The position numbers were made by a program, and so were the translations under genes. From the NCBI RefSeq assembly GCF_022869005.1, contig NZ_JALIEA010000017.1, positions 434,001-498,000 of the forward strand: a DNA stretch of 64,000 nt, given 5' to 3'. Under the pieces are notes generated by a model that saw only the letters and a program-made list of their open reading frames with translations, made no database searches and had not been told where the DNA came from. Source of the DNA: Corynebacterium kalidii (GTDB lineage Bacteria; Actinomycetota; Actinomycetes; Mycobacteriales; Mycobacteriaceae). Shown in pieces: positions 46,104-55,098 of the stretch. Position 1 is the stretch's first letter; the number at the start of each line of letters is the position of its first letter.

Positions 46104-47006
46104 ATGTCCTCCGGCGTTGACGGACAGGCGCTCGACGGGCGCCGTCCCCGGATCACCGATGTGCTCGACCTGGAGCAGATCGACCTGGGGATCTTCCGTG
46201 GCCAGGTGATCCCGTCGGCCCTGTCGCGGACGTTCGGGGGCCAGGTCGCGGCGCAGTCGCTGGTCGCCGCCACCAGGACGGTGGGGCCGGAGTACCGGGT
46301 GCATTCGCTGCACGGGTACTTCGTCGGTCCGGGCAACTCGGACCGGCCGACGGTGTACCTCGTCGACGAGGTACGCAACGGCCGCTCGTTCCGGGTGCGT
46401 TCGGTGCGCGCCGTGCAGGACGGCCGGACGCTGTTCATCATGCAGGCGAGCTTCCACGTGCGCGACGACGAGGGGCCGGAGCACTCCGACCTCGTGCGTC
46501 GGGTCCCGCCGCCGGAGGACATCACCCCGGCGACGGGCAACGGCCGTACGCTCGGACGCGCCTTCGCCAAGGACTGGGAGGACTGGGACATCCGGATCGT
46601 CCCTCCGGAGATGTGGGAGAAGAGCCCCGGTGCGGCGTCGCAGCAGGTGGTGTGGTTCAAGTCGAAGGTGCCGCTACCGGACGACGAGAAGTTCCACATC
46701 TGCACCCTGGCGTACATGTCGGACATGACCCTGCTGGGGTCGGCGCTGGTCCCGCACGAGAACGAGCCGGTCCAGGAGGCGTCGCTGGACCACGCGATGT
46801 GGTTCATGCGTCCGTTCCGTGCCGACGAGTGGCTGCTCTACGACCAGTCGTCGCCGTCCGCCCACGGCGGCCGTGCATTGACGACGGGCCGGATCTTCAA
46901 CCAGAACGGCGACCTGGTCGCCTCGGTGACCCAGGAGGGCCTGACCAGGACGCTCGCCGAGGGCAAGCAGTCGGTCCCCGTCAAGACCGACCTCCAGGGG
47001 CAGTAG
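46104..47006 (+). CDS. tesB: Acyl-CoA thioesterase II (TesB family)
   Basis: 300 aa double hot-dog thioesterase hydrolysing acyl-CoA. The segments SRTFGGQVAAQSL, HSLHGYFVGPG and ASLDHAMWFMRP (with the catalytic Asp) and VTQEGLTR (with the Gln) are present. It begins on the base after the pdxS stop and ends on the base before pdxT, so it sits between the two PLP-synthase subunits, as in M. tuberculosis (Rv2606c-Rv2604c). Its substrate chain length is not evident. Confidence 0.93.
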   Translation: MSSGVDGQALDGRRPRITDVLDLEQIDLGIFRGQVIPSALSRTFGGQVAAQSLVAATRTVGPEYRVHSLHGYFVGPGNSDRPTVYLVDEVRNGRSFRVRSVRAVQDGRTLFIMQASFHVRDDEGPEHSDLVRRVPPPEDITPATGNGRTLGRAFAKDWEDWDIRIVPPEMWEKSPGAASQQVVWFKSKVPLPDDEKFHICTLAYMSDMTLLGSALVPHENEPVQEASLDHAMWFMRPFRADEWLLYDQSSPSAHGGRALTTGRIFNQNGDLVASVTQEGLTRTLAEGKQSVPVKTDLQGQ

Positions 47007-47630
47007 ATGGACGAGAACCCGTTGATCGGTGTCCTGGCGTTGCAGGGCGGGGTGGTCGAACACGTCCGCATGCTCGAGCAGGGCGGGGCGCGCACCCGCC
47101 TGGTGCGCCGTCCGGAGCATCTCGAGGGGCTGGACGGACTGGTCTTCCCGGGTGGTGAGTCCACCACCATGTCGAAGCTGATGGAGCTCGGCGGGATGCT
47201 GGAGCCGTTGCGCTCGCTCATCCGCGACGGGCTGCCGTGTTTCGGTACCTGTGCCGGGTTGATCCTGTTGGCGTCGGAGATCCTGGACACCAGGGCGGAC
47301 GCCTACTGTCTGCAGGCCGTGGACGTCACCGTGCGCCGCAACGCGTTCGGGCGTCAGGTCGACTCCTTCGAGACGGACCTGGATGTCGCCGGGGTCGCCG
47401 ACGGTCCGGTCCACGCCGTCTTCATCCGCGCTCCGTGGGTGGAGCGGGTGGGGGCGGACGTCGAGGTCCTTGCGCGGGTCAGCGACGGTGGCCCGGCGGA
47501 CGGCGCGGTCGTGGCCGTGCGGCAGGGGACTGTGCTGGGGTTGTCGTTCCATCCAGAGCTCACCGGCGACGACCGGTTGCACCGCTACTTCCTCCGGATG
47601 GTCGCCGGGCACCGGGCGATTCCGGCCTGA
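47007..47630 (+). CDS. pdxT: Pyridoxal 5'-phosphate synthase glutaminase subunit PdxT
   Basis: 207 aa class I glutamine amidotransferase. The PdxT-specific GGESTTMSKL, the nucleophile Cys in PCFGTCAGLILLA and the His/Glu pair in LSFHPELTGD are all present. It supplies ammonia to PdxS in the 12:12 complex. ATG 47007 abuts the tesB stop, so translation is probably coupled. Confidence 0.96.
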   Translation: MDENPLIGVLALQGGVVEHVRMLEQGGARTRLVRRPEHLEGLDGLVFPGGESTTMSKLMELGGMLEPLRSLIRDGLPCFGTCAGLILLASEILDTRADAYCLQAVDVTVRRNAFGRQVDSFETDLDVAGVADGPVHAVFIRAPWVERVGADVEVLARVSDGGPADGAVVAVRQGTVLGLSFHPELTGDDRLHRYFLRMVAGHRAIPA

Positions 47631-47712
47631 CGAGGTGCGGTGACCCGGTCTCCTGCTCCCGTGCACTATCATGGGTTCGTCAAGCACCCGACAAAGGGAG
47701 ATCAGGTAGACG

Positions 47713-48465
47713 ATGAGCGGCCACTCGAAATGGGCGACGACCAAGCACAAGAAAGCTGCGAACGACGCGAAGCGCGGTAAGGAGTTCGCGAAGCTGATCA
47801 AGTACATCGAGGTTGCAGCCCGGACCGGCGGCGGTGACCCGTCGGCCAACCCGACCCTCGACGACATGATCAAGAAGGCCAAGAAGGCCTCGGTGCCCAA
47901 CGACAACATCGAGCGCGCCCGTAAGCGCGGTTCCGGTGAGGAAGCCGGCGGTGCCGACTGGGAGACCATCGTCTACGAGGGGTACGGGCCGAACGGTGTG
48001 GCTGTCCTCATCGAGTGCCTCACGGACAACCGGAACCGTGCGACCACCGACGTGCGTACGGCGATGAACAAGAACGGCGGCAACATGGCGGACGCCGGTT
48101 CGGTGTCCTACCTGTTCAACCGCAAGGGTGTCATCCTGCTCGACAAGGGTGACAACACCGAGGACGACCTCCTCATGGCGGTGCTGGATGCCGGCGCCGA
48201 GGAGGTCAACGACCTCGGGGAGAAGTTCGAGGTCGTCAGTGAACTGTCAGACCTGACCGCCGTCCGCGAGGCGCTGGTCGAGAACGGTATCGAGTACGAC
48301 TCGGCGGACCCGGACTACCGGGCCGACGTGGAGGTGCCGTTGGACGCGGAGGGGGCGAAGAAGATCCTCCGCCTCATCGACGCACTCGAGGAGTCCGACG
48401 ACGTGCAGAACGTCTTCACCAACATGGACCTCTCCGACGAGGTCCTCGCCGAGCTCGACGCCTGA
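47713..48465 (+). CDS. yebC: YebC/PmpR-family protein
   Basis: 250 aa, the normal length. It begins with the family signature [20 protein letters not shown] and continues with [13 protein letters not shown]. Members were annotated as DNA-binding regulators; recent work in other bacteria ties YebC to translation of proline-rich stretches. ATG has AAAGGGAG upstream, and a -10-like TATCAT lies near 47667, so it may also have its own promoter. Next to ruvCAB, as in most bacteria, with one gene in between here. Confidence 0.94.
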   Translation: MSGHSKWATTKHKKAANDAKRGKEFAKLIKYIEVAARTGGGDPSANPTLDDMIKKAKKASVPNDNIERARKRGSGEEAGGADWETIVYEGYGPNGVAVLIECLTDNRNRATTDVRTAMNKNGGNMADAGSVSYLFNRKGVILLDKGDNTEDDLLMAVLDAGAEEVNDLGEKFEVVSELSDLTAVREALVENGIEYDSADPDYRADVEVPLDAEGAKKILRLIDALEESDDVQNVFTNMDLSDEVLAELDA

Positions 48466-48487
48466 GCCACGGATCCCTCCTGAGGGG

Positions 48488-48506
48488 GTCGGGGAGGGAC
48501 CCCGAC
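48488..48506. terminator. Hairpin between yebC and the DUF3817 gene
   Basis: GTCGGGG-AGGGA-CCCCGAC, between convergent genes; no T-run. Confidence 0.45.
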
Positions 48507-48521
48507 GGTGGGGAAGGCCGG

Positions 48522-48965
48522 TCAGCCGAAGGGCGGGCCGACGACCAGCAGCGTCCCGAACACGGCGAGCACCACCACCGCCAGGACGCCGGCGGAGGCG
48601 TAGGGGCGTCCCACCAGCACGGCGAGCATCCGGTCCTGGGCCGGGGCGCCGGGGGCGACGTCGGTGCGCCACGGCCCGTCGAGACCGCCTCGCCGGGCGA
48701 CGGCCTTCTCGAAGGGCACGGTGGCGAACGGGACGACGGCGGAGAACAGGCCCAGCAGGCCCTCTCCGACGCTCCAGCGGTTGTTCACCCACACCAGGAC
48801 GGTGACCACGACGAACGCCAGGAAGGCGAGGCCGTGGACGGGGCCGGCGGCGGACACCCCGGCGTCGGTGACGCCGGTGTACTTGAGGATCATGCCGAGG
48901 ATCAGGAGTCCCCAGGTCACGGCTTCGATAATGGCGGAGGTCCGGTATATTTTCAGAGGAGTCAT
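48522..48965 (-). CDS. DUF3817 family membrane protein
   Basis: 147 aa with four predicted helices: residues 10-30, 40-60, 70-90 and 122-144. It begins MTPLKIYRTSAIIEAVTWGL, and GPVHGLAFLAFVVV carries the family His. The function is unknown; such genes are common next to ruvC in corynebacteria. Minus strand, divergent from ruvC. Confidence 0.75.
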   Translation of the reverse strand: MTPLKIYRTSAIIEAVTWGLLILGMILKYTGVTDAGVSAAGPVHGLAFLAFVVVTVLVWVNNRWSVGEGLLGLFSAVVPFATVPFEKAVARRGGLDGPWRTDVAPGAPAQDRMLAVLVGRPYASAGVLAVVVLAVFGTLLVVGPPFG

Positions 48966-49135
48966 CGGACGATGATGCTACCTGAACCCGGTGCGCAAGT
49001 AGGAAACCCGCGGAACGGGTGCCCGGTCCCGCGGCTCCGGTCTTTCGCACATGTGTGCTATATTCGTGCCCTGCGGTGACGACCGGTAGGAGACTGGTGG
49101 ACGATGGGCCGAGACGGGCGAGGAGGTGCCGGAGA

Positions 49136-49690
49136 GTGGCGACGCAATCACGGACGGACGGTTCCCTGGTGATGGGTATCGATCCGGGCCTGACCCGGTG
49201 CGGTCTGTCGGTGGTCCGTTCCGGCCACGGTCGCTCCGTCGTCCCGGTCGCGGTGGGTGTTGTGCGTACCCCGGCGCAGGAGGCGCTGCCGGTGCGGCTG
49301 CGCCGGCTCTCGGACGCCGTCGAGAGCTGGATGGACGACTACCGTCCGGATGTCGTGGCCATCGAGCGGGTCTTCGAACGGGGCAATGTGTCGACGGTGA
49401 TGAACACCGCTCACGCGGTGGGCGTGCTCATGCTCAGCGCAGCGCGCCGCGACCTCCCGGTCCACCAGTACACGCCCAGCGAAGTGAAGAAGGCGGTGTC
49501 CGGTAACGGACGCGCCGACAAACGTCAGATGACCAACATGATCACCCGTATCCTCGGGTTGTCGGAACCGCCGAAGCCCGCGGACGCGGCGGACGCCCTG
49601 GCCCTGGCCGTGTGCCACTGCTGGCGTTCGCCGTTCTCGGCGCTGGTGTCAGAGGTATCAGAGGTATCAGAGAGGAAGAGTGCACTGTGA
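49136..49690 (+). CDS. ruvC: Holliday junction resolvase RuvC
   Basis: 184 aa with the chosen start. The acidic catalytic residues are in [11 protein letters not shown] (Asp16), [10 protein letters not shown] (Glu) and the [12 protein letters not shown] pair. GTG 49136 is chosen because AGGAGG lies 9 bases upstream; an open frame extends further upstream and ATG 49172 is a shorter alternative. The C-terminal tail has two repeats of SEVSEV. Its stop overlaps the ruvA GTG. Confidence 0.95.
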   Translation: MATQSRTDGSLVMGIDPGLTRCGLSVVRSGHGRSVVPVAVGVVRTPAQEALPVRLRRLSDAVESWMDDYRPDVVAIERVFERGNVSTVMNTAHAVGVLMLSAARRDLPVHQYTPSEVKKAVSGNGRADKRQMTNMITRILGLSEPPKPADAADALALAVCHCWRSPFSALVSEVSEVSERKSAL

Positions 49691-50307
49691 TCGCTTCGTT
49701 GAGGGGCACCGTCATCGACAAGGGCCTCGACTCGGTCGTGATCGAGTGCGCCGGCGTCGGTTACCTGTGCCAGGCGACGGCCCCGACGTTGGCCACCCTG
49801 GCGCGGGGGGAGGAGGCCTTCGTCCTCACCACGCTGGTCGTCCGGGAGGACTCCCAGACCCTGTTCGCCTTCCCCGACGTCCCGTCGCGGGAGGTCTTCG
49901 GACTGCTGCAGTCCGTCTCCGGCGTCGGTGCACGCCTGGCCATGGGCGTGATGTCGGTGCTGAACCCCGCGGAGCTCTCCCGCGCCGTCGCCGACGGTGA
50001 CGTCAAAGCGTTGCAGCGCGCGCCCGGGGTGGGCAAGCGGCTCGCGGAACGCATGGCGGTGGACCTCAAGGGCAAGCTCGACGGCTACGCTGCGGCGCCG
50101 GTCGCGGCAGCGGGGCACGGGCCGGACGTCGCCGGCGGTGCCGGCGCCGCCGGTGACACCGGCAGGCAGGTGGCCGAGGCCTTGACCGGGCTCGGCTTCA
50201 CCGAGCGCGACGCCGACAACGTCCTGCGTGAGCTCGGCGACATCGAGGGGCAGGACACCGCCGCCGTGCTGCGGCAGGCCCTCGCTCGGCTCGGCGGACG
50301 ACGGTAG
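49687..50307 (+). CDS. ruvA: Holliday junction DNA helicase subunit RuvA
   Basis: 206 aa. The OB-fold domain (1-65) leads into helix-hairpin-helix motifs with [14 protein letters not shown] and [21 protein letters not shown] Gly/Ala linker precedes the C-terminal RuvB-binding domain ([20 protein letters not shown]). It binds the four-way junction and recruits RuvB. GTG 49687 overlaps the ruvC stop (GTGA). Confidence 0.96.
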   Translation: MIASLRGTVIDKGLDSVVIECAGVGYLCQATAPTLATLARGEEAFVLTTLVVREDSQTLFAFPDVPSREVFGLLQSVSGVGARLAMGVMSVLNPAELSRAVADGDVKALQRAPGVGKRLAERMAVDLKGKLDGYAAAPVAAAGHGPDVAGGAGAAGDTGRQVAEALTGLGFTERDADNVLRELGDIEGQDTAAVLRQALARLGGRR

Positions 50308-50324
50308 GGAAGGACCCGGACACC

Positions 50325-51389
50325 ATGAGCGACATCGAGCGCACTGAATTCGACACCGGCGCCCTTCCCGCCCCGTCACAGACCCGTCCGGGCGGTGAAC
50401 TGTCGCCGACCCCGCAGCCCGGCGACGGAGAGGCCGAGCTGTCGCTGCGTCCGCGGTCACTGCGCGAGTTCATCGGCCAGCCCAAGGTACGCAGCCAGCT
50501 GGACCTGGTGCTCGGCGGTGCCAAGGCCCGCGGAGTCGCCCCCGACCATGTGCTGTTGGCCGGCCCACCGGGGCTGGGCAAGACGACGATGGCGATGATC
50601 ATCGCCCAGGAACTCGGCTCGTCGGTGCGGATGACCTCCGGGCCCGCCCTGGAGCGCGCCGGCGACCTGGCGGCGATGCTGTCCAACCTCATCGAGGGTG
50701 ACGTCCTGTTCATCGACGAGATCCACCGGATGGCCCGCCCTGCCGAGGAGATGCTCTACATGGCGATGGAGGACTTCCGTATCGACGTCATCGTGGGCAA
50801 GGGGCCGGGGGCGACGTCCATCCCCATCGAGCTTCCGCAGTTCACCCTGGTCGGCGCGACGACGCGCGCCGGCATGCTCACCGGCCCGTTGCGTGACCGG
50901 TTCGGTTTCACCGCCCAGATGGAGTTCTACGACACCCTGGACCTCACCAGGGTCGTCACCCGCGCGGCGGGGATCCTCGGGGTCACCGTCACCGACGACG
51001 CGGCCGTCGAGATCGCCTCGCGCTCCCGGGGGACACCGCGTATCGCCAACCGGTTGCTGCGCCGGGTCCGTGACTACGCCGAGGTCGAGGGCGACGGGAT
51101 CATCACCGTCGAGGTCGCCCGGTCGGCACTGGAGATCTTCGACGTGGACGAGCTCGGTCTCGACCGTCTCGACCGGGCGGTTCTCGATGCCCTGGTCCGG
51201 GGTCACAACGGTGGCCCGGTGGGGGTCAACACCCTCGCGGTGGCGGTCGGCGAGGAGTCGAGCACCGTGGAGGAGGTCTGCGAGCCGTACCTCGTGCGGG
51301 CCGGGATGGTCTCGCGGACGCCCCGGGGGCGTACGGCGACCCCCGCCGCGTGGCGGCACCTCGGCGTCGAACAACCGGCTGATAGGTGA
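50325..51389 (+). CDS. ruvB: Holliday junction branch-migration ATPase RuvB
   Basis: 354 aa AAA+ motor. Walker A is [15 protein letters not shown] and Walker B is LFIDEIHRM; sensor 1 is in [11 protein letters not shown] and the arginine finger region in [10 protein letters not shown] winged-helix domain ends the protein. About 40 N-terminal residues are a polar extension. ATG 50325 follows GGAAGGA. Confidence 0.97.
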   Translation: MSDIERTEFDTGALPAPSQTRPGGELSPTPQPGDGEAELSLRPRSLREFIGQPKVRSQLDLVLGGAKARGVAPDHVLLAGPPGLGKTTMAMIIAQELGSSVRMTSGPALERAGDLAAMLSNLIEGDVLFIDEIHRMARPAEEMLYMAMEDFRIDVIVGKGPGATSIPIELPQFTLVGATTRAGMLTGPLRDRFGFTAQMEFYDTLDLTRVVTRAAGILGVTVTDDAAVEIASRSRGTPRIANRLLRRVRDYAEVEGDGIITVEVARSALEIFDVDELGLDRLDRAVLDALVRGHNGGPVGVNTLAVAVGEESSTVEEVCEPYLVRAGMVSRTPRGRTATPAAWRHLGVEQPADR

Positions 51390-51405
51390 CGAAAGTCCGG
51401 TATGG

Positions 51406-51411
51406 CAGACT
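51406..51411 (+). promoter_or_regulatory. Possible -10 element of yajC
   Basis: CAGACT ends 6 bases before the ATG at 51418. Weak hexamer with the leaderless spacing seen elsewhere here. Confidence 0.3.
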
Positions 51412-51417
51412 GGCGGC

Positions 51418-51876
51418 ATGGAATTCATCCTTCTCATTCTCATTGTCCTGGTGTTTCTCGGTCTGCCGGTCCTGTCGATGCGCAAGCAGTCGAAGCAGAT
51501 CAACGAGATCAAGTCCTTCCAGGCTCAGCTTGAACCCGGGATGATCGTGCAGATGACCTCCGGCATCCACGCACGGATCTCGGAAGTCGGCACCACGACC
51601 GTGGACCTGGAGGTGGCCCCCGGGGTCACCACCACCTGGGACCGCAGCGCGGTCCTGAAGCTGGTCGAGACCCCTGACGCCGACACCGTCGAGGATCAGG
51701 AGCAGGTCGAGGAGTCCAGCTTCGAGGACTTCGACACCGTGGCCCCCTTCGAGAACCCCGTCGGAGGTTCCACCGACGGCACGGGTTCGACCGACACCAC
51801 CGCTGACCGCCGCGTCGAGGGGTCCGAGGACTGCGGGGAAGACGACCGGGACTCCGGGGACACGCCGAAGTCGTGA
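51418..51876 (+). CDS. yajC: Sec translocon accessory subunit YajC
   Basis: 152 aa single-pass membrane protein. One N-terminal helix (FILLILIVLVFLGLPVL) is followed by the YajC fold with RKQSKQINEIKSFQAQLEPG and MVQMTSGIHARISEV-like residues. The tail of about 60 residues is acidic and Thr-rich, longer than in E. coli. It belongs to the SecDF-YajC complex, whose other genes follow. Confidence 0.92.
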   Translation: MEFILLILIVLVFLGLPVLSMRKQSKQINEIKSFQAQLEPGMIVQMTSGIHARISEVGTTTVDLEVAPGVTTTWDRSAVLKLVETPDADTVEDQEQVEESSFEDFDTVAPFENPVGGSTDGTGSTDTTADRRVEGSEDCGEDDRDSGDTPKS

Positions 51877-52034
51877 TGCCGTGGTGGCGTCCGTCTGCAG
51901 CGCATTCGGCGCCGTACGGCACCACCGGGACCCTCATCGATCGACAGAGGGTCTAGACTCAGTCGTCGACACGGCGATGGTTCTTCCCTCATGCCTATAT
52001 CGCCGACATCCCCGAGACTTCAGGAGTAACCCGA

Positions 52035-53861
52035 GTGAGTTCACAGGGCTCAACGGCCGCGCGCGCCAGAACGTGGCCCAAGAAGGCACTGCTGCTCTTC
52101 GTCGCCACCGTGGTCATCATCTACGGCCTGGTATTCCTCACCGGAGACAAGAGCCCCACCCCGAAACTGGGAATCGATCTCCAGGGAGGGACGCGGGTCA
52201 CCCTGGTGCCGCAGGGCGAGGAGCCCACCAGTGACCAGCTCAGCCAGGCACGCCGCATTCTGGAGAACCGTGTCAACGGCATGGGTGTCAGCGGCGCACA
52301 GGTCGTGTCCGACGGCAATACGCTGGTGATCACCGTCCCGGGCGAGGATTCGTCCGAGGCACGGTCACTGGGGCAGACCTCGCAGCTGCTCTTCCGTCCC
52401 GTCATGGAAGGCGGCATGCCCGAGGACGGCCTCGAGGACGTGCTCGCCGACATGGCCGACCGGTGGGTGAGCACAGGGATCCTCACCACCGAGGAGGCCG
52501 ACAAGAAGCTGGACGATGCCGCCGCCACGCTGACGCAGATGGGGATGGAGGCATCGGACGACGTCAGCGTCAGTGCCGAGGAGCCCGCTGAGCCGGCCAA
52601 CTCCATCGAGGAGACGGAACGTCGGCAGGAGATCATCGACGTCCTGCGCAAGGACCGGCAGTCCGAGGACACCAACGTCCAGATCGCCGCGTCCTTCCTG
52701 ATGACCTGTTCGGCGGACACCGACCCGCTGGCTGGTGCCGACGACCCGGCCAAGCCGTTGGTCAGCTGCAGCGAGGGACAGCCGATTCTGCTGGAGCCCG
52801 CTCCGCTGCTCAACGGGCAAGAGGACCAGGAGAACGGTACGCGTCTGACCGGTGACATGATCGACACGAATTCCCAAATCTTCGGCGGTCTCGACACCGA
52901 GTCCGGCCAGATCAAGATCACCTTCCGGTTCAAGACCGGGGAAGCCACCCCGGGTGGTGAGACCTGGCAGCGCATCGGTCAGGAGTACGCGCAGCGGCAG
53001 GTCGCGATCACCCTCGACAGCCAGGTGCTGTCGGCACCGGTGATGCAGTCGCCGACGCCCCCCGGCCGTGACTCCGAGATCACCGGTGACTTCACCGAGA
53101 GCCAGGCGTCCGACCTCGCCAACAACCTGCGCTACGGCGCCCTGCCGCTCAGCTTCACCGGCGAGAACGGTGAACAGGGCGGCACCGCCGAGACCATCTC
53201 CCCGACGATGGGTACCGCCTCACTGCAGGCCGGCCTGATCGCCGGTCTGGTGGGCCTGGTGCTGGTCGCGATCTGGTCGCTGATCTACTACCGCGGATTC
53301 GGCGTGGTCGCGGTCTTCTCCCTGGTGGCCTCGGCAGCGCTGATCTACGGCGCCCTGGTCCTGCTCGGCCGGTGGATCGGCTACAGCCTGGACCTGGCGG
53401 GTATCGCCGGCCTGATCATCGGTATCGGCACCACCGCGGACTCCTTCGTCGTCTACTTCGAGCGGATCAAGGACGTCATCCAGCAGGGCCACAGTTTCCG
53501 CTCTGCTGTCCCGAGGGCCTGGAAGCGCGCCCGCACCACGATCATCACCGGAAACGTGGTGTCCATCGTTGCCTCGCTGGTGCTGTACTTCGTCGCCGTC
53601 GGCGACGTCAAGGGCTTCGCGTTCACCCTGGGACTGTCCACCGTCTTCGACGTGGTCGTCGCCTTCCTGGTCACCGCCCCGCTGGTGATCCTGATGTCCC
53701 GTTCGGAGAAGTTCGCCTCGCCGAAACTCAACGGACTGCACTCGGCCTTCCGCTCGGCGGAACGCCGTCGTGCCGCCGAGCCGGTCCCCGCGGATGCAGG
53801 CGTGGACGGCGATTCGCAGGACGGCCCTGCGTCCTCAACTGAGAACGGAAAGGACCAGTGA
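52035..53861 (+). CDS. secD: Protein translocase subunit SecD
   Basis: 608 aa with six membrane helices: one near residues 18-36 and five in the C-terminal part. The signature DLQGGTRVTL is in the first periplasmic-type domain, and LAGIAGLIIGIGTTADSFVV is in helix 4. With SecF it uses the proton gradient to pull exported proteins across the membrane. The large extracytoplasmic domain has a family-variable insert with two Cys (FLMTCSADTDP and LVSCSEG). GTG 52035 has AGGAG 8 bases upstream. Confidence 0.96.
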   Translation: MSSQGSTAARARTWPKKALLLFVATVVIIYGLVFLTGDKSPTPKLGIDLQGGTRVTLVPQGEEPTSDQLSQARRILENRVNGMGVSGAQVVSDGNTLVITVPGEDSSEARSLGQTSQLLFRPVMEGGMPEDGLEDVLADMADRWVSTGILTTEEADKKLDDAAATLTQMGMEASDDVSVSAEEPAEPANSIEETERRQEIIDVLRKDRQSEDTNVQIAASFLMTCSADTDPLAGADDPAKPLVSCSEGQPILLEPAPLLNGQEDQENGTRLTGDMIDTNSQIFGGLDTESGQIKITFRFKTGEATPGGETWQRIGQEYAQRQVAITLDSQVLSAPVMQSPTPPGRDSEITGDFTESQASDLANNLRYGALPLSFTGENGEQGGTAETISPTMGTASLQAGLIAGLVGLVLVAIWSLIYYRGFGVVAVFSLVASAALIYGALVLLGRWIGYSLDLAGIAGLIIGIGTTADSFVVYFERIKDVIQQGHSFRSAVPRAWKRARTTIITGNVVSIVASLVLYFVAVGDVKGFAFTLGLSTVFDVVVAFLVTAPLVILMSRSEKFASPKLNGLHSAFRSAERRRAAEPVPADAGVDGDSQDGPASSTENGKDQ

Positions 53862-55081
53862 GCATGAACGCGACGACCGCACAGAAGCCCGCCGGCTTCT
53901 TCGAGAAGGTGTACAACGGTGAGGCCGGTTTCGGTTTCGTGGCCAAGCGCCGCCGGTGGTACTGGATCTACGCCCTGTTGACCGTGCTGTGCTTCCTGGT
54001 CATCGCCCTCAAGGGCTTCACCCTGGGCATCGACCTGGAGGGCGGCACCAAGCTGACGATGCCGCCGGCCAACGGCGCGACCGAATCCTCGGTGACCGAG
54101 GTCGTCGAGGAGGCGACCGGGGTGACCCCGCAGTCGGTGCAGACCGTGGGCTCCGGCAACAGCCGTAGCATCGAGGTCGCGTCGGAGCGGCTCTCGGACG
54201 ACCAGATCCGTGAGGCGCGGGTCGCCCTCTACGAGGAGTTCCAGCCCAACGACCACTCCGGCCAGCCCAGCCCCGACGCCATCAGTGATTCCACGGTCTC
54301 GGAGTCCTGGGGTCAGTCGGTGACCGAACGCATGGTCATCGGCATGGTCGTCTTCCTGGTGATCGTGTTCGTCTACATCACCATCCGGATGGAACGTGAC
54401 ATGGCGATCTCGGCCATCGTCAGCCTGATCCTCGACGGTGTCTTCGTCGCCGGCATCTACTCCCTGGTCGGCTTCGAGGTGTCGCCGGCGACGATCATCG
54501 GTCTGCTGACCATCCTCGCCTACTCCCTGTATGACACGGTGATCGTCTTCGACAAGGTCCACGAGAACACCCAGGACGTGTTCAGCTCGACGCGGTCGAC
54601 CTACGGCGAACAGGTCAACCTGGCCATCAACCAGACCGTGATGAGGTCACTGAACACCTCGCTGTTCTCCGTGGTGCCCATCGCGTCGCTCCTGGTCGTG
54701 GCGGTGTGGCTGATGGGCGTCGGCACCCTGAAGGACCTCGCGCTCGTCCAGTTCGTCGGCGTGATCGCCGGTACGTTCAGCTCGATCTACTTCTCCGCCC
54801 CGCTGCTCGTGACGCTGAAGAGCCGGCAGAAGAAGATGGTCGAGCACGACCGCAAGGTCGCACGGGCACGCGAACTCGCCGCGGAGCGGGGTACCGACGG
54901 CGTCGCCGGTGCCGACGGCATCGATGGCGGGGACGCTGGTGACGGCTCCACCGGTACCTCCGGGACCCCGCAGCGCACCGTCACGCTGCCTCCGCGTGTC
55001 CGTGACAACGGTGCGGGACCCGACGGCGCCGCTGGCAGCAACGACTGGGACGGGGGCCGCACCTGGCGGCCCGGCATGTAG
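53858..55081 (+). CDS. secF: Protein translocase subunit SecF
   Basis: 407 aa with six helices. The SecF signature GIDLEGGTKLTM follows the first helix, and LTILAYSLYDTVIVFDKVHE matches the conserved proton-path region. The C-terminal 80 residues are a Gly/Asp-rich cytoplasmic tail. GTG 53858 overlaps the secD stop (GTGA); an ATG two codons later is also possible. Confidence 0.96.
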   Translation: MSMNATTAQKPAGFFEKVYNGEAGFGFVAKRRRWYWIYALLTVLCFLVIALKGFTLGIDLEGGTKLTMPPANGATESSVTEVVEEATGVTPQSVQTVGSGNSRSIEVASERLSDDQIREARVALYEEFQPNDHSGQPSPDAISDSTVSESWGQSVTERMVIGMVVFLVIVFVYITIRMERDMAISAIVSLILDGVFVAGIYSLVGFEVSPATIIGLLTILAYSLYDTVIVFDKVHENTQDVFSSTRSTYGEQVNLAINQTVMRSLNTSLFSVVPIASLLVVAVWLMGVGTLKDLALVQFVGVIAGTFSSIYFSAPLLVTLKSRQKKMVEHDRKVARARELAAERGTDGVAGADGIDGGDAGDGSTGTSGTPQRTVTLPPRVRDNGAGPDGAAGSNDWDGGRTWRPGM

Positions 55082-55098
55082 AGGAAGCCGGAGAAACC

